Source: an uncultured Prevotellaceae bacterium
GTDB lineage: Bacteria > Bacteroidota > Bacteroidia > Bacteroidales > Bacteroidaceae
NCBI GenBank assembly: GCA_902784755.1
Contig: CACZVX010000038.1
Span: 482 to 59,006, forward strand
DNA: 58,525 bases
Direction of reading: 5' to 3'
Part shown: in pieces, positions 15,724-23,971 of the stretch
Numbering within the stretch: the first letter of the stretch is position 1
How the letters are laid out: each line of letters begins with the position of its first letter
The notes under the pieces: model-generated
Told to the model about the DNA's origin: nothing
Databases searched by the model: none
Seen by the model: only the letters and a program-made list of their open reading frames with translations
Program-made: the position numbers and the translations under genes

Positions 15724-18159
15724 ATGAAAGTCTTAAAATTCGGCGGAACGTCTGTAGGTTCCGTAAAAAGCATTCTAAGCTTAAAGAAAATTGTAGAGAA
15801 AGAGGCCAAACAAGGGCCCGTAGTAGTGGTAGTAAGTGCCCTTGGGGGTATCACCGACAAACTGATTGCGACTTCGCAACTGGCACTGGCAGGTGACGAT
15901 CGATATAAGGAGGAGTTCGACGCCATCGTGGACCGCCACCATCAGATGATTGATATAATCATCACAGACAATCAAAAACGCGTAGAATTATTCAACACCG
16001 TCGACCATCTCTTCGAACAATTGAAGAGTATCTTTCAGGGTGTCTATCTGGTTCATGATCTAAGTGAAAAGACGCAAGATGCCATCGTCAGTTACGGTGA
16101 ACGTCTTTCCAGTAATATCGTGGCTACGCTCATCAAAGGCGGAAAGCGTCTCAATGCACGTGACTTTATCCGTACAGAACGGAAAAACGGTAAGCATCAG
16201 GTGGATTTTGAACTGACTAACCAGTTAATCCGTGAGGCCTTCAAAGATATGCCGAAAGTGGCTGTAGTGCCAGGATTCATCTCCCGTGACCGCGACACCA
16301 ACCGAACAACCAATCTCGGACGCGGAGGTTCTGACTATACGGCAGCTATCATCGCCGCGGCACTAAATGCAGAAGTGCTGGAGATATGGACAGATGTTGA
16401 CGGGTTTATGACCGCAGATCCACGCGTGATCCATACTGCATATACCATCAATGAGCTTTCCTATGTGGAAGCCATGGAGCTCTGCAACTTCGGTGCTAAG
16501 GTCATCTATCCCCCGACCATCTATCCCGTCTGCGTTAAGAACATCCCCATCAAGGTTAAAAATACATTCAATCCCAACTTTCCAGGAACCTTAATCAAAG
16601 AGAAGATTGAGAGCGACTCCAAACCCATTAAGGGAATTTCCAGTATCTCCGGAACCACACTCATCACCGTTACAGGTCTTTCCATGGTGGGTGTTATCGG
16701 TGTAAACCGCCGAATCTTCACCGCCCTTGCCAATAACGGAATTTCAGTCTTCATGGTATCACAGGCCTCATCAGAGAACTCCACCTCTATCGGTGTGAAG
16801 GACTCCGATGCTGCTGCTGCCGTGGAGGTATTGAATAATGAGTTTGCCAAGGAGATAAAGACAGGTGCCATGTTCCCCATGCATGCTGAAAGTGGCCTGG
16901 CCACCATTGCTATTGTAGGTGAGAACATGAAGCATACACCGGGTATTGCCGGAAAACTTTTCGGAACATTGGGACGTTCGGGTATCTCCGTGATTGCCTG
17001 TGCTCAGGGAGCCTCAGAGACAAACATTTCTTTCGTTGTGGACGGCAACAACCTGCGCAAATCACTGAATGTGCTCCACGACTCGTTCTTCCTCTCTGAA
17101 TATCAGGTACTTAACCTCTTTATCTGTGGAGTGGGAACCGTAGGAGGAAAGCTCATCGAACAGATTCGCCAGCAATATCACGAATTGATGGAGACCCGCC
17201 GTCTGAAACTCAATGTGGTAGGCATCTGTTCATCAAAGAATGCGATTTTCACCCGCGACGGTATTAATCTGGAGAATTATCGCGAACAATTGAAGGCTTC
17301 TGAACCCAGCAATATCAATCACATGCGTGATGAGGTGTTGAAGATGAACATCTTCAATTCTGTCTTTGTGGACTGTACGGCCAGCAAGGAAGTTTCGGAT
17401 CTTTACCAGACTTTCCTGGAGCACAACATTCATGTGATTGCCGCTAACAAACTGGCAGCATCTGGCAGTTATGACGACTATATCAAACTGAAACAGACAG
17501 CCTTGAGACGAGGTGTGAAATTCCGTTTTGAAACCAATGTCGGCGCAGGACTCCCTATTATCGGAACCATTAACGACTTGAAAAACTCAGGCGACCAAAT
17601 TCTTAAGATTGAGGCAGTTCTGAGTGGAACGCTCAACTATATCTTTAACACTATTTCTGAGGATATACCATTCTCTGAAACTGTCCGTAAAGCTAAGGAA
17701 GAAGGCTATTCAGAACCCGATCCGCGAATCGATCTTTCTGGCAAGGATGTGATCCGCAAGCTTGTGATTCTGACGCGTGAAGCAGGTTATAAAGTGGAGC
17801 AGGAAGACGTGGAGAAGAATCTCTTCGTTCCCGATAAATATTTTAACGGTTCAGTGGAAGACTTCTGGCGTACGATACCCGAACTCGATGCCGACTTTGA
17901 AGCACGTCGAAAGCAATTAGCTGCCGAAAACAAGCATTGGCGTTTTGTGGCTAAAATGGAAGGCGGAAAGGCTTCTGTTTCCTTGCAAGAAATCCAAGAG
18001 CACCATCCATTCTACAATCTGGAAGGCTCCAATAACATCGTACTGCTCACCACTGATCGCTATCGAGAATATCCCATGCTGATTCAAGGCTACGGTGCCG
18101 GGGCATCGGTGACAGCCGCAGGTGTGTTTGCTAATATTATGAGCATTGCAAATATATAG
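15724..18159 (+). CDS. thrA: Bifunctional aspartate kinase / homoserine dehydrogenase
   Basis: This 811-residue bifunctional enzyme catalyses the first and third steps from aspartate to threonine and methionine. The N-terminal aspartokinase begins KVLKFGGTSVGSVKSI and has GFISRD and GRGGSDYTAAIIAAAL. Tandem ACT domains follow (about 310-460, VTGLSMVGVIGVNRRIF and IAIVGENM). The C-terminal homoserine dehydrogenase has an NAD-binding site (LFICGVGTVGGKLIEQIR, about 465) and KLAASGSYDDY, FETNVGAGLPIIGTINDL and GTLNYIFNTI. The length equals E. coli ThrA. The ACT domains imply feedback control. It is the first gene of the thrA-apgM-thrC operon. Confidence 0.95.
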   Translation: MKVLKFGGTSVGSVKSILSLKKIVEKEAKQGPVVVVVSALGGITDKLIATSQLALAGDDRYKEEFDAIVDRHHQMIDIIITDNQKRVELFNTVDHLFEQLKSIFQGVYLVHDLSEKTQDAIVSYGERLSSNIVATLIKGGKRLNARDFIRTERKNGKHQVDFELTNQLIREAFKDMPKVAVVPGFISRDRDTNRTTNLGRGGSDYTAAIIAAALNAEVLEIWTDVDGFMTADPRVIHTAYTINELSYVEAMELCNFGAKVIYPPTIYPVCVKNIPIKVKNTFNPNFPGTLIKEKIESDSKPIKGISSISGTTLITVTGLSMVGVIGVNRRIFTALANNGISVFMVSQASSENSTSIGVKDSDAAAAVEVLNNEFAKEIKTGAMFPMHAESGLATIAIVGENMKHTPGIAGKLFGTLGRSGISVIACAQGASETNISFVVDGNNLRKSLNVLHDSFFLSEYQVLNLFICGVGTVGGKLIEQIRQQYHELMETRRLKLNVVGICSSKNAIFTRDGINLENYREQLKASEPSNINHMRDEVLKMNIFNSVFVDCTASKEVSDLYQTFLEHNIHVIAANKLAASGSYDDYIKLKQTALRRGVKFRFETNVGAGLPIIGTINDLKNSGDQILKIEAVLSGTLNYIFNTISEDIPFSETVRKAKEEGYSEPDPRIDLSGKDVIRKLVILTREAGYKVEQEDVEKNLFVPDKYFNGSVEDFWRTIPELDADFEARRKQLAAENKHWRFVAKMEGGKASVSLQEIQEHHPFYNLEGSNNIVLLTTDRYREYPMLIQGYGAGASVTAAGVFANIMSIANI

Positions 18160-18199
18160 TAGAGACTAGGAAACTAGAACGACTAGAAAGAAGAGAACA

Positions 18200-19459
18200 A
18201 TGAAACACATCATAATATTAGGTGACGGAATGGCCGACCACCCCGTGGAACGCCTTGGAGGGAAAACGCTGCTTCAATATGCTGACAAACCCTATATGGA
18301 CATGTTGGCAACGAAAGGAAAAACCGGACGACTCATTACGGTTCCTGAAGGTTTCCCACCAGGATCTGAAGTGGCTAACACAGCAATTATGGGCTACGAC
18401 CTGAATAAGGTTTATGAAGGCCGCGGACCTTTGGAAGCCGCTTCCATCGGCTATGAGATGACTGATGAAGACTTTGCCATCCGCTGCAATATCATCACAT
18501 TGGAAGACGGGAAAATCATCACGCACAATGGCGGTAATCTTGAAACACAGGATGCTGACGTGCTCATCAAATATCTGGACAAGGAACTGGGGTCGGACAG
18601 AGTGAAGTTTATTACAGGCATTCAGTACCGTCACCTCCTGGTAATCAAGGGTGGCAACAAGCACATTGTCTGCAACCCGCCACACGATCATCCTAATGAA
18701 AAATGGGCAGAACTGCTGGTTTCTGCCGAACCCGGATGGGAGAACAAGAAAGACGGCAACCGCATGACAGGGCAAGAGACTGCCGACCTTATCAACGACC
18801 TCATTCTGAAATCTCAGGAACTGTTGGCTAAGCACCCTTATAATCAAGCCAAGGCTGCCAAAGGAGAACGGCAGGCAAATTCAATCTGGCCTTGGAGTGG
18901 TGGCTATCGTCCCTCCATGGAAACACTGATGAATCTTTATCCACAGGTGAAGACGGGAAGTGTAATCTCTGCTGTTGATCTCATTCGCGGCATAGGACAT
19001 TATGCCGGACTCGATATCATAGAGGTGGAAGGTGCTACTGGTTTGGCGAATACAAATTATGAAGGCAAGGCTCAGGCTGCCATTGAGGCCCTGAAGAGGC
19101 AAGATTTTGTATTTGTCCACGTGGAAGCGACTGACGAAGCCGGCCATGATGGTGATCTGGAACTAAAACTCCGTGCAATCAACTATCTCGACCATCGTCT
19201 GATTGAACCCATTTACAATGAGGTAAACACATGGAATGAACCTGTATGCATCGCTATTCTCCCCGACCATCCCACACCCGTTGAAATGCGCATTCATGTC
19301 AATGAGCCAGTCCCCTTCATCATCTATTATAAAGGGATTGAGCCCGACAGCGTGCAAAGCTACGATGAAGTGAGTTGTGCTTCAGGAGGATATGGTATTC
19401 TGAAACTCAATGAATTCATGGAAGAGTTCATGAAAAAAACCTATAAAAGTAATCATTAA
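18200..19459 (+). CDS. ApgM-type phosphoglycerate mutase family protein, probable homoserine kinase
   Basis: This 419-residue protein of the alkaline-phosphatase superfamily resembles archaeal-type cofactor-independent phosphoglycerate mutase: MKHIIILGDGMADHPVERLGG, GSEVANTAIMGYDL (Ser nucleophile region), GRGPLEAASIG, VHVEATDEAGHDGDLELK and ILPDHPTPVEMR. It sits exactly where thrB would be, between thrA and thrC, and no GHMP-type homoserine kinase is nearby. From general knowledge, members of this subgroup in Bacteroides and Desulfovibrio have been proposed to act as homoserine kinases. The family call is firm; the threonine role is inference from position. Confidence 0.85.
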   Translation: MKHIIILGDGMADHPVERLGGKTLLQYADKPYMDMLATKGKTGRLITVPEGFPPGSEVANTAIMGYDLNKVYEGRGPLEAASIGYEMTDEDFAIRCNIITLEDGKIITHNGGNLETQDADVLIKYLDKELGSDRVKFITGIQYRHLLVIKGGNKHIVCNPPHDHPNEKWAELLVSAEPGWENKKDGNRMTGQETADLINDLILKSQELLAKHPYNQAKAAKGERQANSIWPWSGGYRPSMETLMNLYPQVKTGSVISAVDLIRGIGHYAGLDIIEVEGATGLANTNYEGKAQAAIEALKRQDFVFVHVEATDEAGHDGDLELKLRAINYLDHRLIEPIYNEVNTWNEPVCIAILPDHPTPVEMRIHVNEPVPFIIYYKGIEPDSVQSYDEVSCASGGYGILKLNEFMEEFMKKTYKSNH

Positions 19460-19460
19460 A

Positions 19461-20793
19461 ATGAAATATTACAGCACAAATAAAAAAGCTCCTATAGCTA
19501 CACTTGAAAAAGCGGTGGTAAAAGGACTGGCAGAAGATCGCGGACTCTATATGCCTGAGCACATCAAGCAGCTCCCCCAAGAGTTTTTCGACAACATCGA
19601 TAAAATGTCTTTTCAGGAAATTGCCTATACCGTCGCCGATGCTTTCTTCGGTGAAGATGTAGATGCCGAAAGCCTGAAAAAACGTATATGACACTCTTTC
19701 ATTTGACTGTCCGATAGAGAAAGTCACCGACAACATCTATGCCCTGGAACTTTTCCACGGCCCTACTCTTGCCTTTAAGGACGTAGGTGCCAGATTTATG
19801 GCCCGTCTGCTACAATATTTTATCAAGAAAGAAGGTGAGACGAAAGAAGTCAACGTGCTTGTGGCTACCAGTGGCGATACGGGAAGTGCCGTAGCCAATG
19901 GCTTTCTCGGTGTTGAGGGTATTCATGTATATGTTCTCTATCCCAAGGGAAAGGTTAGTCCAATACAGGAATGCCAGTTCACTACACTTGGCAGAAATAT
20001 TACAGCCATTGAAGTGGATGGCGTTTTCGACGACTGTCAGGCACTGGTGAAAAATGCCTTTATGGATGAAGAACTGAACCGTCACATGAAACTCACCTCT
20101 GCCAATAGTATTAATGTGGCACGTTTCCTCCCACAGGCTTTCTATTATTTCAATGCCTATGCAAGATTGAAGGAAAAGGGATTGCTTACTAACGCCCTAC
20201 ATTTAACACCAGAAAACTCAAACCTCGTGATGTGTGTTCCTTCTGGAAACTTTGGCAATATATGTTCAGCTCTCTTTGGACGTAAAATGGGGTTGCCTGT
20301 TAAGCGGTTTATTGCTGCTAACAACGCCAATGATATATTCTACAACTATCTTCGGACTGGCGAATACAATCCAAAACCATCGAAGCAGACACTCGCCAAT
20401 GCCATGGACGTAGGAGATCCTTCTAATTTTGCCCGCATCTACGACCTTCATCAGGGCGACCATAAGGCTATTATCAGCTATATCAGCGGAGCTACTTATA
20501 CCGATGACCAGATACGGGAAACAATGAAAGCTTGTAAGGCATCTACCGGCTACACACTTGATCCACATGGTGCCTGTGGTTATCAGGCCTTGAAGGATCA
20601 ACTACAGGATGACGAGGTAGGAGTTTTCTGTGAAACGGCTCATCCTGCCAAGTTCAAAGACACGGTGGAAAGTATCATCTCCAGAGAAGTTACTATTCCC
20701 GACCGCTTGGCAGCTTTCATGAAAGGCACTAAACAAAGCATCCCATTGAGCAAAGAATTCTTGGATTTCAAATCTTTTCTGATGAAGCAATAA
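19461..20793 (+). pseudogene. thrC: Threonine synthase, interrupted by a frameshift near codon 74
   Basis: This PLP-dependent enzyme makes threonine from O-phosphohomoserine. The first frame (19461-19691) encodes the family N-terminus (MKYYSTNKKAPIATLEKAVV ... ADAFFGEDVDAESLKKRI) and stops at TGA. The rest continues in the +1 frame from about 19685 as VYDTLSFDCPIEKV, then LELFHGPTLAFKDVGARFMA (PLP-lysine region) and NVLVATSGDTGSAVANGFLG, to 20793. The switch is at the A6 run 19677-19682. One base fewer would give SLKNVYDTL; two bases more would give a family-like KKIVYDTL. Repaired length is about 443-444 residues. It could be a sequencing or assembly error, true loss of function, or programmed shifting. 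ApgM ends 1 bp before it. Confidence 0.9.
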
Positions 20794-20816
20794 TAGTGGC
20801 TTAACATAATTTAAAT

Positions 20817-20856
20817 AAAAATATCGGTATGTTTTGAACAACGTATCGATATTTTT
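20817..20856 (+). terminator. Threonine operon terminator
   Basis: A 16-bp stem with two G-U pairs (AAAAATATCGGTATGT against ACGTATCGATATTTTT) around TTTGAACA ends in a T run. It overlaps the presumed upstream promoter element of rpoD. Confidence 0.75.
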
Positions 20857-20866
20857 TGTAATTTTG
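20833..20866 (+). promoter_or_regulatory. rpoD promoter
   Basis: TTTG at 20833-20836 (in the terminator loop) and TAATTTTG at 20859-20866 are 22 nt apart, slightly longer than typical. The leader to the ATG at 20940 would be about 65 nt. Confidence 0.5.
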
Positions 20867-20939
20867 CATCGCTTTTAGTACTAAAATTATGATATTAGCT
20901 TGAAAATCAAGCAGTTAAGAAGATTCTAAGGATTTCAAG

Positions 20940-21812
20940 ATGAGACAATTAAAGATTCAAAAAAGTATTACCAACCGTTCCAGTGAGGCGTTGGACAAAT
21001 ATCTTGTGGAGATAGGTCGCGCCCCTCTGATTTCCATCGATGAGGAAATTGAGCTGGCACAGAAAATAAAGAAAGGTGGACGCGAGGGCGAAAGAGCCAA
21101 GGATAAACTCGTGACCGCCAACCTCCGTTTTGTTGTTTCTGTAGCCAAGCAATACCAACACCAGGGACTAACACTGACAGACTTGATTGACGAGGGTAAC
21201 ATTGGCTTAATCAAAGCCGCTCAGAAATTTGACGAAACACGTGGTTTTAAATTCATCTCCTATGCTGTATGGTGGATTCGTCAGAGCATTCTGCAAGCTA
21301 TTGCTGAGCAGAGTCGTATCGTACGTCTACCACTTAATCAGGTAGGTTCACTCAATAAGATCAACCACGAAATCAATAAGTTTGAACAGGAGAACCAGCG
21401 TCATCCTTCAGTAAGTGAACTGGCAGAAGCAACCAATATTGACGAAGAGAAAATTGGCCAAAGTCTTGCTGCAGATGGTCACCATGTGAGTATCGACGCT
21501 CCTTTCCAGGATGGTGAGGACAACTGTATGCTCGATGTGATGCCTTCTGGTGATGATTCTCGTACAGACCGTAAGGTTGATCACGAGAGTATGGCTCAGG
21601 AACTGAACACAGTTCTTTCGAAAGTACTGAAGGATCGTGAAATCACAATTATCCGCGAGTGCTTTGGTATTGGCTGCCATGAGAAAGGACTCGAGGAAAT
21701 TGGCGACCAACTGGGACTTACCCGTGAGCGTGTGCGCCAAATTCGCGAGAAGAGCATAGCAAAGCTTCGCGATAGCGGTAACGCAAAGATCCTAATGAAG
21801 TATTTGGGCTAA
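20940..21812 (+). CDS. rpoD: Primary RNA polymerase sigma factor (sigma-70, Bacteroidetes type)
   Basis: This 290-residue sigma factor directs RNA polymerase to housekeeping promoters. It lacks the long region 1.1, as Bacteroidetes primary sigmas do. Region 1.2 (SSEALDKYLVEIGRAPLISI), region 2 (DLIDEGNIGLIKAAQKFDET and GFKFISYAVWWIRQSILQAI), region 3 (about 150-210) and region 4 with its helix-turn-helix (LEEIGDQLGLTRERVRQIRE) are all present. This factor would be expected to read the TTTG/TAnnTTTG promoters seen across the window. Confidence 0.95.
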   Translation: MRQLKIQKSITNRSSEALDKYLVEIGRAPLISIDEEIELAQKIKKGGREGERAKDKLVTANLRFVVSVAKQYQHQGLTLTDLIDEGNIGLIKAAQKFDETRGFKFISYAVWWIRQSILQAIAEQSRIVRLPLNQVGSLNKINHEINKFEQENQRHPSVSELAEATNIDEEKIGQSLAADGHHVSIDAPFQDGEDNCMLDVMPSGDDSRTDRKVDHESMAQELNTVLSKVLKDREITIIRECFGIGCHEKGLEEIGDQLGLTRERVRQIREKSIAKLRDSGNAKILMKYLG

Positions 21813-21826
21813 AAAAATTCCCAATC

Positions 21827-21864
21827 AAAAATTCCGTTTACGTCCATGCGTAAACGGATTTTTT
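21827..21864 (+). terminator. rpoD terminator
   Basis: AAAAATTCCGTTTACG pairs with CGTAAACGGATTTTTT around TCCATG with a T run. Its 3' arm lies immediately before the -7 element of the next gene. Confidence 0.8.
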
Positions 21865-21867
21865 TTG

Positions 21868-21875
21868 TATCTTTG
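21868..21875 (+). promoter_or_regulatory. Promoter -7 element for the DUF5686 gene
   Basis: TATCTTTG ends 7 nt before the ATG at 21882. Transcription would start at or next to the start codon, so the mRNA is possibly leaderless. No clear TTTG upstream box. Confidence 0.6.
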
Positions 21876-21881
21876 CATCCG

Positions 21882-23918
21882 ATGCAGAGAAGCATTCTAT
21901 ACATATTACTAACCTTACTGTCTATCCATGGCATTAATGCACGAACCCGAATGGACTCCGTGCTTATAAATCGTGTTTTCAACTACCGGAAAACCATTGA
22001 CTTCAATAAGTTTCCAGATGAAATAAGTTTCTACAATCGTTTCTACATCAATAAAGCCAGGCGAAATCCCATCCTCTGGGCTGTGCCGTCGATGTACAGA
22101 ATAATAAGGAACTCAAAACGCGAATTTGCCGGTGAGACATGGAATAAATTCAAGCCTAATTCTGATAACAAATATCTTCTGCAGGTGAACGTGGAAACTG
22201 CTTCAGGCGTTCATTCGGTCATGAATACCGTACAGAATTTCCTCAGACCAGACATCTACGAGGTTTTGATGACTCAAAATGGAATCTTGTCACCTTTCCA
22301 TAGGCTCAATTCCAGTTATTACAAATATGAAGTGACCCGACTTTCCTCTCAGAATGCAGAAATATCTTTCCGCCCTTATGTTTACAACACGAAACTGGTA
22401 AGAGGCAGTGCCATTGTTGATCCAGAGACAGGACGTGTGCTCAGCGTAACTTTCTTCGGAGAATTCGATATGATCCGCTTCTCATTGAGTGCTATCATGG
22501 GTGATGACGGGCCGAAATCCTTGTTTCCCAAGCGTTGTGATATCCATTCCCGCTTCAAATTCATGGGTAACCTTATAGAAACTGACCATTACTCGGAATA
22601 TTCACTCCCAACCATTCTCCCCGACTCCATCAGCGAAAGGCAAGACAAGACAATGATGGCGTCTTTACGGCCAGAACCGTTACCTCCCCATATCGCAAAA
22701 CTCTATCATACGAAAGACTCTCTGGACAGCATAGCGCGTACCCATGAAGACACCATAAAAGTTGAAAAAAAACCAAGTCTCGCCAAATTGATTCTTTGGG
22801 ACAGCTTTGCTGATCATCTTCTCAACCGCACTCGATTTAATTTGGGGAAGAACGACAGTTACATCCGATTGGATCCCTTGTTCAATCCATTGTATTTTGG
22901 ATATAACAACAACAAAGGTGTCACCTATAAAATCAAATTGCGACTGGTTTATAATTTAAATGAGAATCAGGAAATCTATATGCAGTTTAAGGGCGGTTAT
23001 GCATTCAAACTAAACCAGTTTTATTTCAATGTGCCTTTCCGCTGGACTTACGACAGAAAACGCGAAGGTTACGTAGAATTAATGGTCGGTAACGGTAACC
23101 GCATTTCCAACTCTTCAGTTAGAGAACGCCTTCAGGAGATTAATAAAGATTCTATCAAAACCCTCGATTGGGATAAACTGAATCTCGACTATTTCAAGGA
23201 CTTTCACGTTCGGGGATTTGCCCATCATAATTTAAGCGACTATTTCTCCGCTGGCCTTGGTTTCAACTTCCATCGAAGAACACCTGTAGATTATGCAAGT
23301 TTCAGCCAAACTGAAAGCAGTACCGACTATCGTTCCTTCGCACCTTTCGTAGAACTGCAATTCCGTCCATGGGGCTGGAATGGCATTATCTTATCCGGCA
23401 GTTATGAACGTGGAATCAAAAATGTGGCTAAGTCGGACATGGAATATGAACGTATTGAGTTGGATGCTTCCTGGAAGAAATATTTGAATCCGCTGCGATG
23501 TCTTTCCATGCGTTTGGGAACAGGATTCTATACCAACCGTGAGAATACGGCCTACTTCCTGGATTACTCCAATTTCAACAGAGACAATATCCCAGGTGGA
23601 TGGAATGATGACTGGTCAGGTGATTTCCAGGTGCTCAACAGTCATCTCTATAACTCATCCAAATATTACATCCGAGGCAATATTACTTACGAGAGTCCGA
23701 TGTTGATTACCTATCGTCTCCCCTTGGTAGGGCGTTTTATTGAATCAGAACGTATCTATGTTAATGTGCTGAAATCCACTCAGGTAAGTCCCTATATAGA
23801 ATATGGTTATGGATTCACCAACCGCATTTTTTCCATGGGTGTCTTCCTGGGCACCCACAATTGGAAGTACGACGGCATCGGTTTCCAGTTTGGTTTTGAA
23901 TTGTTCAACCGCTGGTAA
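21882..23918 (+). CDS. DUF5686 family outer-membrane barrel protein
   Basis: This protein of about 678 residues has a signal peptide (MQRSILYILLTLLSIHGINA). The N-terminal region FYNRFYINKARRNPILWAVP looks like DUF5686, and many amphipathic strands continue to the terminal barrel strand FGFELFNRW. DUF5686 proteins are predicted outer-membrane proteins related to TonB-dependent receptors; function unknown. Most family members carry an N-terminal carboxypeptidase-like domain; it is absent here. The start at 21882 is chosen because the longer frame (from 21846) includes the rpoD terminator and this gene's own -7 element. Confidence 0.65.
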   Translation: MQRSILYILLTLLSIHGINARTRMDSVLINRVFNYRKTIDFNKFPDEISFYNRFYINKARRNPILWAVPSMYRIIRNSKREFAGETWNKFKPNSDNKYLLQVNVETASGVHSVMNTVQNFLRPDIYEVLMTQNGILSPFHRLNSSYYKYEVTRLSSQNAEISFRPYVYNTKLVRGSAIVDPETGRVLSVTFFGEFDMIRFSLSAIMGDDGPKSLFPKRCDIHSRFKFMGNLIETDHYSEYSLPTILPDSISERQDKTMMASLRPEPLPPHIAKLYHTKDSLDSIARTHEDTIKVEKKPSLAKLILWDSFADHLLNRTRFNLGKNDSYIRLDPLFNPLYFGYNNNKGVTYKIKLRLVYNLNENQEIYMQFKGGYAFKLNQFYFNVPFRWTYDRKREGYVELMVGNGNRISNSSVRERLQEINKDSIKTLDWDKLNLDYFKDFHVRGFAHHNLSDYFSAGLGFNFHRRTPVDYASFSQTESSTDYRSFAPFVELQFRPWGWNGIILSGSYERGIKNVAKSDMEYERIELDASWKKYLNPLRCLSMRLGTGFYTNRENTAYFLDYSNFNRDNIPGGWNDDWSGDFQVLNSHLYNSSKYYIRGNITYESPMLITYRLPLVGRFIESERIYVNVLKSTQVSPYIEYGYGFTNRIFSMGVFLGTHNWKYDGIGFQFGFELFNRW

Positions 23919-23959
23919 TTTATACATATAAAAACGGCCATAGACTGTTTTCTTTTCAC

Positions 23960-23967
23960 TATCTTTG
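23960..23967 (+). promoter_or_regulatory. addAB promoter -7 element
   Basis: TATCTTTG ends 5 nt before the ATG at 23972, so transcription would start about at the start codon. This is the second such case within 2.1 kb. Confidence 0.55.
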
Positions 23968-23971
23968 CAAT

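Noticed and set aside
19675-19690. A AAA AAC-like slippery heptamer in thrC as a -1 programmed frameshift
   Set aside because: The heptamer is not in the right phase and the downstream part is in the +1 frame, so a -1 slip would not join the two halves.
21846-21881. Longer N-terminus for the DUF5686 protein
   Set aside because: It would be translated from the rpoD terminator hairpin and upstream of the gene's own promoter element.
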